From Procambarus clarkii (Eukaryota; Arthropoda; Malacostraca; Decapoda; Cambaridae): a stretch of 64,000 nucleotides of DNA. The notes under the pieces were generated by a model. It ran no database searches and was not told where the DNA came from. It worked only from the letters and a program-made list of their open reading frames with translations. This document shows, piece by piece, positions 22,267 to 34,774 of this stretch. The stretch is from positions 48,973,668 to 49,037,667 of the forward strand of contig NC_091171.1 of assembly GCF_040958095.1 (NCBI RefSeq). The letters are read 5' to 3'. Position 1 is the first letter of the stretch. Each line of letters begins with the position of its first letter. A program made the position numbers and the translations under genes.

Positions 22267-25200
22267 CGGTGGGTACTGTCACCCCTGACAGTCTCAGCGT
22301 GGTTGGTGTCACCCCTGACAGTGCCAGCATGGTTGGTGTCACCCCTGACAGTGCCAGCATGGTTGGTGTCACCCCTGACAGTGCCAGCATGGTTGGTGTC
22401 ACCTCTGACAGTCCCAGCATGGTTGGTGTCACCCCTGACAGTGCCAGCATGGTTGGTGTCACCTCTGACAGTCCCAGCATGGTTGGTGTCACCTCTGACA
22501 GTCCCAGCATGGTTGGTGTCACCGCTGACAGTGCCAGCATGGTTGGTGTCACCCCTGACAGTGCCAGCATGGTTGGTGTCACCTCTGACAGTCCCAGCAT
22601 GGTTGGTGTCACCCCTGACAGTGCCAGCATGGTTGGTGTCACCTCTGACAGTCCCAGCATGGTTGGTGTCACCCCTGGTAGTGCCAGCATGGTTGGTGTC
22701 ACCTCTGACAGTCCCAGCATGGTTGGTGTCACCTCTGACAGTGCCAGCATGGTTGGTGTCACCTCTGACAGTGCCAGCATGGTTGGTGTCACCTCTGACA
22801 GTCCCAGCATGGTTGGTGTCACCTCTGACAGTGCCAGCATGGTTGGTGTCACCTCTGACAGTCCCAGCATGGTTGGTGTCACCTCTGACAGTCCCATCAT
22901 GGTTGGTGTCACCTCTGACAGTCCTAGCATGGTTGGTGTCACCTCTGACAGTCCCAGCATGGTTGGTGTCACCTCTGACAGTCCCAGCATGGTTGGTGTC
23001 ACCCCTGACAGTCCCAGCATGGTTGGTGTCACCTCTGACAGTCCCATCATGGTTGGTGTCATCTCTGACAGTCCCAGCATGGTTGGTGTCACCTCTGACA
23101 GTGCCAGCATGGTTGGTGTCACCTCTGACAGTCCCATCATGGTTGGTGTCACCTCTGACAGTGCCAGCATGGTTGGTGTCACCTCTGACAGTCCCAGCAT
23201 GGTTGGTGTCACCTCTGACAGTCCCAGCATGGTTGGTGTCACCTCTGACAGTCCCAGCATGGTTGGTGTCACCCCTGACAGTCCCAGCATGGTTGGTGTC
23301 ACCTCTGACAGTCCCATCATGGTTGGTGTCACCTCTGACAGTCCCAGCATGGTTGGTGTCACCCCTGACAGTCCCAGCATGGTTGGTGTCACCCCTGACA
23401 GTGCGAGCATGGTTGGTGTCACCCCTGACAGTCCCAGCATGGTTGGTGTCACCCCTGACAGTGCCAGCATGGTTGGTGTCACCTCTGACAGTCCCAGCAT
23501 GGTTGGTGTCACCCCTGACAGTGCCAGCATGGTTGGTGTCACCTCTGACAGTGCCAGCATGGTTGGTGTCACCTCTGACAGTCCCAGCATGGTTGGTGTC
23601 ACCTCTGACAGTGCCAGCATGGTTGGTGTCACCTCTGACAGTCCCAGCATGGTTGGTGTCACCTCTGACAGTCCCATCATGGTTGGTGTCACCTCTGACA
23701 GTCCCAGCATGGTTGGTGTCACCTCTGACAGTCCCAGCATGGTTGGTGTCACCTCTGACAGTCCCAGCATGGTTGGTGTCACCTCTGACAGTCCCAGCAT
23801 GGTTGGTGTCACCCCTGACAGTCCCAGCATGGTTGGTGTCGCCCCTGACAGTGCGAGCATGGTTGGTGTCACCTCTGACAGTCCCAGCATGGTTGGTGTC
23901 ACCCCTGACAGTCCCAGCATGGTTGGTGTCACCTCTGACAGTCCCAGCATGGTTGGTGTCACCTCTGACAGTCCCAGCATGGTTGGTGTCACCTCTGACA
24001 GTCCCAGCATGGTTGGTGTCACCTCTGACAGTCCCAGCATGGTTGGTGTCACCTCTGACAGTCCCAGCATGGTTGGTGTCACCCCTGACAGTCCCAGCAT
24101 GGTTGGTGTCACCCCTGACAGTCCCAGCATGGTTGGTGTCGCCCCTGACAGTCCCAGCATGGTTGGTGTCACCTCTGACAGTCCCAGCATGGTTGGTGTC
24201 ACCTCTGACAGTCCCAGCATGGTTGGTGTCACCTCTGACAGTCCCAGCATGGTTGGTGTCACCTCTGACAGTCCCAGCATGGTTGGTGTCGCCCCTGACA
24301 GTCCCAGCATGGTTGGTGTCACCCCTGACAGTCCCAGCATGGTTGGTGTCACCTCTGACAGTCCCAGCATGGTTGGTGTCACCTCTGACAGTCCCAGCAT
24401 GGTTGGTGTCACCTCTGACAGTCCCAGCATGGTTGGTGTCACCTCTGACAGTCCCAGCATGGTTGGTGTCACCCCTGACAGTCCCAGCATGGTTGGTGTC
24501 GCCCCTGACAGTCCCAGCATGGTTGGTGTCACCTCTGACAGTCCCAGCATGGTTGGTGTCACCTCTGACAGTCCCAGCATGGTTGGTGTCACCTCTGACA
24601 GTCCCAGCATGGTTGGTGTCACCTCTGACAGTCCCAGCATGGTTGGTGTCGCCCCTGACAGTCCCAGCATGGTTGGTGTCACCTCTGACAGTCCCATCAT
24701 GGTTGGTGTCACCTCTGACAGTCCCAGCATGGTTGGTGTCACCCCTGACAGTCCCAGCATGGTTGGTGTCACCTCTGACAGTGCCAGCATGGTTGGTGTC
24801 ACCTCTGACAGTCCCAGCATGGTTGGTGTCACCTCTGACAGTGCCAGCATGGTTGGTGTCACCTCTGACAGTGCCAGCATGGTTGGTGTCACCTCTGACA
24901 GTCCCAGCATGGTTGGTGTCACCTCTGACAGTCCCAGCATGGTTGGTGTCACCTCTGACAGTCCCAGCATGGTTGGTGTCACCTCTGACAGTCCCAGCAT
25001 GGTTGGTGACACCTCTGACAGTCCCAGCATGGTTGGTGTCACCTCTGACAGTCCCAGCATGGTTGGTGTCACCTCTGACAGTCCCAGCATGGTTGGTGAC
25101 ACCTCTGACAGTCCCAGCATGGTTGGTGACACCTCTGACAGTCCCAGCATGGTTGGTGACACCTCTGACAGTGCCAGCATGGTTGGTGTCACCTCTGACA

Positions 25201-25732
25201 GTGCCAGCATGGTTGGTGTCACCTCTGACAGTGCCAGCATGGTTGGTGTCACCTCTGACAGTCCCAGCATGGTTGGTGTCACCTCTGACAGTCCCAGCAT
25301 GGTTGGTGTCACCTCTGACAGTCCCAGCATGGTTGGTGTCACCTCTGACAGTCCCAGCATGGTTGGTGACACCTCTGACAGTCCCAGCATGGTTGGTGTC
25401 ACCTCTGACAGTCCCAGCATGGTTGGTGTCACCTCTGACAGTGCCAGCATGGTTGGTGTCACCTCTGACAGTCCCAGCATGGTTGGTGTCACCTCTGACA
25501 GTCCCAGCATGGTTGGTGTCACCTCTGACAGTGCCAGCATGGTTGGTGTCACCTCTGACAGTCCCAGCATGGTTGGTGTCACCTCTGACAGTCCCAGCTT
25601 GGTTGGTGTCACCTCTGACAGTGCCAGCATGGTTGGTGTCACCTCTGACAGTCCCAGCATGGTTGGTGTCACCTCTGACAGTGCCAGCATGGTTGGTGAC
25701 ACCTCTGACAGTGCCAGCATGGTTGGTGTCAC
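22267..25732. repeat. 30-bp satellite array, about 115 indel-free copies
   Basis: Core GACAGTCCCAGCATGGTTGG then TGTCACCTCT. I see no insertion or deletion across 3.46 kb: every unit keeps phase. Variation is at a few sites (CCT/CTC in ACCYCT, GTCCC/GTGCC, AGC/ATC, GTGTC/GTGAC, ACC/GCC). Because 30 is a multiple of 3 and units lack stops, two plus frames and two minus frames stay open for about 1170-1280 codons with 10-residue repeats. Flanking frame extensions show no domain. Probably non-coding, though the lack of indels is notable. Confidence 0.95.
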
Positions 25733-26081
25733 CTGCTGGTGTGTACTGTGACCTTCTGGAGCGAGGAGCGGGACCACAGTATTGATGGTGACATTTTCCA
25801 CCACCATGTTCAGTGTGGGGGGGGGGGGGTGTATGGGGGGATGGTTCGTACCCCAGACCTGACTCTCCACACCTGACTTGCCCGGCTCCCCCAACACCCG
25901 GATGACGGGTGGGTGTAGGGGTGTAGTGACGGATGAGGAGTGGTTGTACGGAGCAGTTCTCTGAGAGTTTCAGTAGTTCAGGGACAGAACTGGACCTTCC
26001 TTCAAGACTGTACAATCCCAAACCGTCAGGACTGACAGTGTTACACCAGACAGGCAAAGCTGGAGAGAGGTATAAACGAAT
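25733..26081. other. Spacer with G-run, nothing recognised
   Basis: Unique-looking DNA with a G-run near 25818-25829. The minus open frame passing through it into the 30-bp array shows no recognised domain. Confidence 0.4.
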
Positions 26082-26089
26082 ATGATATG

Positions 26090-26470
26090 TTTATATTCGA
26101 AACATGTTTATGGTCATCACAAAACGTCCACTAGACTGTGCGACACAGTGGTCGCCAGGATCAGGTTGGGTTACCGTTACCTGTGGCAGGTGGCTGCAGG
26201 TGACGGGTCTCCCAATCCTGAGCACTCCAGTTGCAAACTCTGTGAGCAGGAACTACGGCACGATCTCCCGCACTACATCATCGAATGTCCAGTTATTAGA
26301 CCTTTCAGACCAGTTGGCATGAGGTACCTGGAGCTTTGCAATTACTCTATTCACTCTCGTGTTCTTGAAGATATCCTCAAATGCATTAAGGAGTAGTAGA
26401 GGCAGCTGATCACATGCAGCTGTTAACTAACCATCCTGCCAGATGGGGACTTTTGTATCACATAATGAGA
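26090..26470 (+). mobile_element. LINE C-terminal zinc-motif domain (family E, copy 2)
   Basis: Plus-strand counterpart of 10403-11000: RIRLGYRYLWQVAAGDG, then CKLCEQELRHDLPHYIIECP and the following VGMRYLELCNYSIHSR, almost the same protein sequence. The C-terminal tail differs after LEDIL and stops at 26396. A short 3' UTR with CATCCTGCCAGATGGGGAC follows, and the poly(A) is lost. RT domain absent. Confidence 0.82.
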
Positions 26471-26861
26471 CTAACAGTCAATTTAATATGGAAATATATA
26501 TTCGAGTTGGTATTCAAAGACCACTTTATTAACATTCTAGCGAAGGAAAAACAAGAAAAAGAATGTTGATTGTGACAGCTTAAAGACTAAACACTCGTCC
26601 TTTTCATTACTCGGTCTAACTAAAATATCAAGAGTTTGTTTTCAATGAGTGTGATGCACACTACAGGTAGTCAGAGTCCACTTGCTCCTCGCACACCCGT
26701 CATATTGGGTCAGTTGGTAACAAGCCTTTCTCCAGGCTTCGTTCACTATGTGTACCTTCACTACTTTGTTTATTGCCATGTTTATGTATAGCATTAACTA
26801 TGCGCGCGCCCACACGCATACGCACACACACACACACATACACACACACATACACAAAGAG
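26471..26861. other. Spacer, nothing recognised
   Basis: AT-rich DNA followed by a short imperfect (CA)n near 26820-26855. No gene seen. Confidence 0.4.
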
Positions 26862-26964
26862 GTGTTTGAGACCAAAGAGGCGAAGCTCAACCGCCACAAG
26901 CACAACTAGGTGAGTACACACACACTTTATATCTGTCAGTAAACCTAAGAGTGTACCCAGAGGT

Positions 26965-26966
<2 letters not shown>
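26862..26966 (+). mobile_element. LINE family C 3' tail (first of three in tandem)
   Basis: Carries GAGACCAAAGAGGCGAAGCT then CACAACTAGGTGAGTACACA, the same 3' end found at 27880-27950 and 28590-28655. Only the tail survives, and it leads into (CA)n. Confidence 0.7.

Positions 26967-27026
<60 letters not shown>
26967..27026. repeat. (CA)n microsatellite
   Basis: About 30 perfect CA units lying between the tail of one LINE copy and the truncated 5' end of the next. Confidence 0.98.
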
Positions 27027-28660
<1,634 letters not shown>

Positions 28661-29892
28661 TCATGGTGTTACTTATATCCCTCATTCACAATTGTAATAT
28701 TATAAGACCGAGAAATTTATATACCAATTTCTCAGTTATCTTTATTAATAAATATGAAGTAAATTAATATACTCAGGGCTGCAGTCGGCTCGTCTTCCAA
28801 TCTATAAGAAAGATTTATAACAATTATAATGTGAAATTAAGAAGAAATATACGAATTACGTGATTTATTAAAACTTGTACATTATCCTTTTTTATATAAG
28901 AAGAACCGAGCAATTAAGTTAAGTCTTTTGTGCCCCGATGTTACCCACAATACTTGCACCGTGATAGATAGGGGAAGATAGAAGTGATATACACTCAGGT
29001 ATAACTATACTCAGGTATAACTTCTATATTAAACTACACCCCACTGAAGGTCTTACCATTAAATACATAATTAAAGGCGCAAGATGTAACCCCTTGACTG
29101 TCAGAAGAAGGAATCAGTGTTAATACTTAATTTAAATTCTTAATCTATCGTAATTGCAAATAAAAAAATAAGATTAGAAGAACTTAAGGTTTTAGGGTTG
29201 CGAGGGCAAAAATAATAGTTTAAGTTTAAGTACAAACAACAATGACCCTAATTTACTTGACTCCCTCATTAAATAATATTACTTTAATTCTTGGTTGCAT
29301 TAGCTTTCGGGAATATGGTCCACGAAGCTTGTGTGTTGTTGTGTTCTGTTACCCCGAGTGTAGGATAATTAATATAGTTGGTGTGTTGAGTGGTGAGTGT
29401 GGGTGATATAGTGAGATGATAGACGGGTGTCGTCAAGACTTCCAGGAGCGTCTCACAGTGTTGGTAAGGTGGTGACCACACCTGCTGACTGCTACACCTG
29501 TTGGTCCCAGACACACACACACAATAGAGGGAGCGCGGGGGTCACCGTGGCTCCCACCACCAGTTATCCTCTCAAGATGACAGCAGCTAGGAAGACCATA
29601 TAATTATAACCATACTAAATAAGCGAACTTAAAATATTTCCAATCCATCCACCAATTCCAATCCAATCCCGGTGTAGAGTTACACGGGGAATATAAGTGT
29701 AGAGAGAGGGGGTCCCGCGCTCACCTGCTCTGTTACTACCAACAGACGACTGAGGATTACTAGCATGACAACACACAACTTACAGGTGAGTGTTGCTGAG
29801 GTCGGCTCTCGGCCCGGGCAGGTGAACTGTGTTCAAGTGACAGGCAGCAGTTCCCAATGGGAGCTTCAGTGAAGAAGCTTTAACAAGACTTA
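28661..29892. other. Unassigned DNA; weak candidate exon at 29765-29785
   Basis: AT-rich to about 29280, then more mixed. The only suggestive feature is ATG..CAG (MTTHNLQ, 29765-29785) followed by a perfect GTGAGT donor. On the other strand CTCACCTG near 29720 could also be a donor (CAG|GTGAGC). Neither is supported by homology. A minus frame at 29284-29520 shows no domain. Confidence 0.25.
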
Positions 29893-30434
29893 TGACTATA
29901 AGGACCTGGGTGTAGCCACGTCTGTGACTATAATAACCTGGGTGTAGCCACGTCTATGACTATAAGGACCTGGGTGTACCCACGTCTGTGACTATAAGGA
30001 CCTGGGTGTACCCACGTCTGTGACTATAAGGACTTGGGTGTACCCACGTCTGTGACTATAAGGACCTGGGTGTACCCACGTCTATGACTATAAGGACCTG
30101 GGTGTACCCACGTCTGCGACTATAAGGACCTGGGTGTACCCACGTCTATGACTATAAGGACCTGGGTGTACCCACGTCTGTGACTATAAGGACCTGGGTG
30201 TACCCACGTCTATGACTATAAGGACCTGGGTGTACCCACGTCTGTGACTATAAGGACCTGGGTTGTACCCACGTCTGTGACTATAAGGACCTGGGTGTAC
30301 CCACGTCTGTGACTATAAGGACCTGGGTGTAGCCACGTCTGTGACTATAAGGACCTGGGTGTACCCACGTCTGTGACTAAGGACCTGGGTGTAGCCACGT
30401 CTGTGACTATAAGGACCTGGGTGTAGCCACGTAT
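29893..30434. repeat. 32-bp minisatellite, about 17 copies
   Basis: Core GACTATAAGGACCTGGGTGT then ACCCACGTCTGT (ACC/AGC variants, GTGAC/ATGAC). One unit lacks TATA (about 30377) and one has an extra T. It ends 62 bases before the assembly gap. Confidence 0.97.
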
Positions 30435-30496
30435 GTGAGTACTACGTGTGAGCGACAGGAAGGTGAGGCTGGTGGAGTAACATGTGGGAGGTGGGA

Positions 30497-30996
30497 NNNN
30501 NNNNNNNNNNNNNNNNNNNNNNNNNNNNNNNNNNNNNNNNNNNNNNNNNNNNNNNNNNNNNNNNNNNNNNNNNNNNNNNNNNNNNNNNNNNNNNNNNNNN
30601 NNNNNNNNNNNNNNNNNNNNNNNNNNNNNNNNNNNNNNNNNNNNNNNNNNNNNNNNNNNNNNNNNNNNNNNNNNNNNNNNNNNNNNNNNNNNNNNNNNNN
30701 NNNNNNNNNNNNNNNNNNNNNNNNNNNNNNNNNNNNNNNNNNNNNNNNNNNNNNNNNNNNNNNNNNNNNNNNNNNNNNNNNNNNNNNNNNNNNNNNNNNN
30801 NNNNNNNNNNNNNNNNNNNNNNNNNNNNNNNNNNNNNNNNNNNNNNNNNNNNNNNNNNNNNNNNNNNNNNNNNNNNNNNNNNNNNNNNNNNNNNNNNNNN
30901 NNNNNNNNNNNNNNNNNNNNNNNNNNNNNNNNNNNNNNNNNNNNNNNNNNNNNNNNNNNNNNNNNNNNNNNNNNNNNNNNNNNNNNNNNNNNNNNN
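30497..30996. other. Assembly gap, exactly 500 N
   Basis: A run of exactly 500 N. A round number is usual for scaffold joins of unknown length, so the distance and even the linkage across it are uncertain. Confidence 0.99.
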
Positions 30997-31387
30997 AAAT
31001 TAAAAGCAAATTAAAAGCAAGACTAAATTAGGAGTCATCTGCAAATTTCCTTGCAGATGGTATTACCAAATTTATTGGTGCCCTAGTACTTTTGACAAAT
31101 TTATATCAATTCATTAATAACTGAATAAAGGGATATTACAACAGCTAGTAAAGTTAAGGATTTCCCCTTGCATCAATAAACACCATCTACATCATTACTT
31201 TTACTACTACATCTTAGTCTATTTGTTGGCCATCACACCTACTAGCAAAATCTTACAAAAAAACTAACAAACATCAATTCCCACTTTCATGGGGTAGGAA
31301 TGTATTTGCACAGTGATGACAGGGGAGCATTGGCCTATGGGAAACAGTTAAAACGTACACAAAAAAAATCCATACATTCAGTACATC
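30997..31387. other. AT-rich spacer, nothing recognised
   Basis: No bromodomain, BAH or HMG-like coding segment found on the minus strand, and no other gene. Confidence 0.4.
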
Positions 31388-31630
31388 CTCTACACCAGGC
31401 ATGTCAAACATGCGGTCCAAAGGCCACATGCGGCCATTTGCAAGCACACGTGGCCCTGAACAAAGGATACTGTAGTACTACTGTATATTACTATGTAATA
31501 CAAAGGATACTATATTCTGCAATAATATTTATTAAATGACTTCATTTAGTTGTCATGTGTGGCTCTCACAACACAAATGTGACCTATATGGCCCTCGGGG
31601 GACCCTCAGTTTGGCATGCCTGCTCTACAC
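31388..31630. mobile_element. Non-autonomous hAT element (MITE) with 8-bp target duplication
   Basis: The element 31396-31622 (227 bp) starts CAGGCATGTCAAAC and ends with the inverse of CAGGCATGCCAAAC (13 of 14 TIR bases match). It is flanked by perfect 8-bp direct repeats CTCTACAC (31388-31395 and 31623-31630). TIRs starting CAG and 8-bp duplications are hallmarks of hAT transposons. Subterminal GGCCACATGCGGCC-type motifs are typical of such elements. There is no ORF; it needs transposase in trans. It lies in or beyond the 3' side of the polybromo locus. Confidence 0.9.
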
Positions 31631-32956
31631 AATACAGTATATATTCACAGGGAGCAAGCACCATAACACCCCAGCAATCATCCACAGCAGTACCTCACTG
31701 TTTCACAACTCCTAAGTGTAAAGCATTCCTTATGAGTTACATAAAACTTAATTTGCTCATTCCCTATGTCTAACTGGTCCTGCCTAATCATGTTCATTAT
31801 AACTCATCAAGTTCAGTTCACATTCAATCAACTGTTTCAGTATCTGCTCATCACCATTTTGGTGATGAGCAGATACTTAAGTAGCATTAAGTAGCAGATA
31901 CTTGAGTAGCATTTCCCATATTCTTCTCTTTTCTAGTCTGATAATTATACATTCTTATTGTCACTTTATATGACAGGTTCTTAATTCCTGAGATTAACTA
32001 CACCATCCTTCTGTGTACAGGTTCAATAGAATTTATATCATTCAATAGAATGCTACAATAGACCAAGCTGTATAATTTAAATAAAGTTCAACATAAAATG
32101 AACATCATCACTGAGCAGCAGAAATGGATGTTAATCTAAATTTCTCACTCAGGCCATACCAGCAACATTCCTCCCCAATTTAATCTACTTCCAATTACAC
32201 ATGAACAAATCTATCTGGTCAAACAATGAATCTAGACACTTAAGGAGATCAACCACTACCTAGAAAAGCACCATTTATAAATTTTCCTCTCTCTCTCTCT
32301 CCCCACCACTACTATTTTACTTGTGTCCATAGTGACCTTTAGCAATCTTCTCTGATATCTCTCAACAAAACTCTCAACTAATACCATGCACAAACCTACA
32401 CAATTTAAAGCCAAAAGAATTTACACATATGCATACATCATAAAATACTCCATTATTTTGCAAGCCACACATTAATAACCATACATCTGATAGCCCAATT
32501 ATAAAGTACAAGCAAAAAAACTCAATAATAAGGGGCTCAAACACACAAACACCATCTTGAACAATGTTAACTGACATCCTTACAGGCAGGGAGACTGTAG
32601 CAAAGTAACATGGTGGTGGAATATTACCACAGGAATGGTATAGATGTGAAAAACAAAACCTGATGTGATGTTGCACTGCCCCATACCTTGAGATGGGTAC
32701 ACCTGCCCATAAACCAGCCCCCAGAATTTAATGATCATTTAACTAAAACTAGAATTTTTCAGGCATGAGTCACATGCAGCATCTGAAATACTTCAAGCTA
32801 CCTCTGAAACCGAGGCTAAATTTTGTTTTCTATGGGGCAATGACTTTTGTAAAGCAACAGTGTTATAAACATAGTAATGAAACTAAATTAAAATACACTA
32901 AATGCCAGATATCAGAAACAATATCTGATCTATTATTCCAACTTGAAAAAACATAC
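31631..32956. other. Probable intron or flank of the polybromo gene
   Basis: AT-rich, with a perfect hairpin at 31839-31877. I searched the minus strand by eye for the missing second half of bromodomain 3 (an NAxxYN-type segment) and did not find it. Confidence 0.4.
31839..31877. repeat. Perfect inverted repeat, 18-bp arms, 3-nt loop
   Basis: AGTATCTGCTCATCACCA at 31839-31856 is exactly complementary to 31860-31877. Part of the right arm is repeated directly after it (AGCAGATACTT at about 31868 and 31892). Confidence 0.85.
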
Positions 32957-33075
32957 CACTATTTTTTTCCTGATCTGTGACATGGAGATTGGGTTCTTAA
33001 TTTCTATGTAGTAGTCAGCATGCCACCGTCTATTGGGCAGGCGTTTGAAGGGCTCAACTAGCTGGTAGTTGGGAT
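32957..33075 (-). CDS. PBRM1: Polybromo-1 exon 8: first half of bromodomain 3
   Basis: Acceptor TTGCCAG|AT and donor GTG|GTATGT frame a 119-nt exon, entered in phase 1 and left in phase 0. It reads DPNYQLVEPFKRLPNR, then DYYIEIKNPISMSQIRKKI. This covers helix Z to the ZA loop of bromodomain 3, with the conserved P-(x)-ADYY and NPIS of polybromo. The residues that finish the fold (helices B and C, with the acetyl-lysine-binding position) must lie in a further exon, not found before the gap. Confident by motif and by phase agreement with exon 7. Confidence 0.88.
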
Positions 33076-33552
33076 CTGGCAATAAGAAAATTGTTGATTA
33101 GTAAATTTGACAATAAGAAAATAGCAAATTACTGAATTTGTGGTCCAAGTTCTTTTACAAGATACAGAAGTACATTAATTTATTTAAAGAAGTACTGCAT
33201 ATTCTTTATTTCACTTATCACTTTATGATGGTCACAGCAAACAATAAGTCACACATTATTTGACAACTTTAGGTCATTCACATGAAAATATTCCTGGAAG
33301 TAATTTATTGTTAATACCATAGCTTGTAGCAGAGGAACAAAGTTTCCTTTACAGGATTAATATACAGTACATTAATCTATGTGGTGTAGTAGTTATATGC
33401 AAATACATATTTATACATTTATGAGAACTCTACAAATTTCATATTGGAAAGGAATGGGGGGGGGGGTGGAGGAGGAAGATGGAGGAAAAATCAAAGGAAG
33501 CAAGAAGGAAAGATGGGAAGGGCAACAAAAATGGGAACAAAGGGGGAATGGA

Positions 33553-34200
33553 AATACACCTGCCATTAGGAGCAGCTCCTGACACCTGCCATTAGGAGCA
33601 GCACCCGACACCTGCCACTAGGAGCAGCACCCGACACCTGCCACTAGGAGCAGCACCCGACACCTGCCACTAGGAGCAGCACCCGACACCTGCCACTAGG
33701 AGCAGCACCCGACACCTGCCACTAGGAGCAGCACCCGACACCTGCCACTAGGAGTAGCACCCGACACCTGCCACTAGGAGCAGCACCCGACACCTGCCAC
33801 TAGGAGCAGCACCCGACACCTGCCACTAGGAGCAGCACCCGACACCTGCCACTAGGAGCAGCACCCGACACCTGCCATTAGGAGCAGCGCTCGACACCTG
33901 CCATTAGGAGCAGCGCTCGACACCTGCCATTAGGAGCAGCGCTTGACACCTGCCATTAGGAGCAGCGCTCGACACCTGCCATTAGGAGCAGCGCTCGACA
34001 CCTGCCATTAGAAGCAACACCAGACACCTGCCATTAGAAGCCTCACTCAATACCTGCCATTAGAAGCCTCACTCAATACCTGCCATTAGAAGCAGCGCCC
34101 GAGACACCTGCCATTAGAAGCAGCGCCCGAGACACCTGCCATCAGAAGCAGCACCCAACACCTGCCATTAGAAGCAGCACCTGACACCTGCCTTTAGGGG
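33553..34200. repeat. 26-bp intronic minisatellite resembling the exon 7 splice donor
   Basis: About 25 units. On the gene (minus) strand each reads CTCCTAATGGCAGGTGTC plus a variable octamer. Exon 7 ends CTCCTAATG|GTAGGTTTAG, so units and exon boundary match over about 12 of 13 bases and the array starts right beside the donor. In the units the GT has become GC (AATG|GCAGGT), with a second possible site at GGCAG|GTGTC. Confidence 0.93.
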
Positions 34201-34217
34201 CAGTACCCTAAACCTAC

Positions 34218-34429
34218 CATTAGGAGAAGACAGATTCTTGGCAGCCAGGAAAAGCTGCCACTGAGGGTTGTCTGGATCAACATCTTCCTCACTTTCTTCT
34301 TCTTCATGAGTAGCACCCAGAGGCATCTCTGTCCCTCCACTGTCCTCTTCAGGCAGTGGCAACTCAATGCCTTCCTCCAATTCTGCCATTAATACTGACC
34401 AATTCTTGTTGTTAATACTCCTCTTACTT
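34218..34429 (-). CDS. PBRM1: Polybromo-1 exon 7: linker between bromodomains 2 and 3
   Basis: Acceptor TGTGTTTCAG|A and donor AATG|GTAGGT, 212 nt, entered in phase 2 and left in phase 1. It encodes SKRSINNKNWSVLMAELEEG, an acidic stretch (PEEDSGG, EEEESEEDVDPDN) and WQLFLAAKNLSSPN, the start of bromodomain 3 (the position of human NPFYQLYDTVRSC). Acidic linkers between bromodomains are normal for this protein. The donor lies next to the 26-bp minisatellite. Confidence 0.88.
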
Positions 34430-34494
34430 CTGAAACACAATGTATAATAATTAATCTTTTGCAACCCACAATTTACACAGTTAAGTTTTCACAG

Positions 34495-34705
34495 TTTTAC
34501 AGTTAGTACAATTTACACAGATTTTGCAAAAGCCTTTAACAAATGTGACCATGGTGTTATTGCACATAAAATGCGTTCAAAAGGAATTACCGGAAAAAAT
34601 AGGCAGATGGATCTACAATTTCCCGACTAACAGAACCCAATGTGTAATAGTCAACAAAATCAAATCCGGTCCATCAATCGTGAAGATCTCAGTCCCCAAG
34701 GGTAC
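34495..34705 (+). pseudogene. Non-LTR RT fragment (DFAKAF motif)
   Basis: Plus-strand reading contains TDFAKAFNKCDHGVIAHKM, the conserved RT palm motif (first catalytic Asp block, usually DFAKAFDKCDHG), then GITGKIGRWIYNF and SVPKGTVG, the degraded SGVPQGSVLGP region. Located in a polybromo intron. The FADD part is absent. Confidence 0.8.
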
Positions 34706-34774
34706 TGTGGGGACTGAGCTTCTCCCTTCCATCTCCCTTACTTTACACTAATTTGAATTGAATTCCAGCAGCTA

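Noticed and set aside
22203-26057. Open frames of 1167-1284 codons on both strands
   Set aside because: They are the six-frame reading of one 30-bp tandem array lacking stops. No domain, signal peptide or splice context in the flanks, and four frames are equally open.
30407-31031. Open frames across the N run
   Set aside because: They consist of unknown residues; nothing can be inferred.
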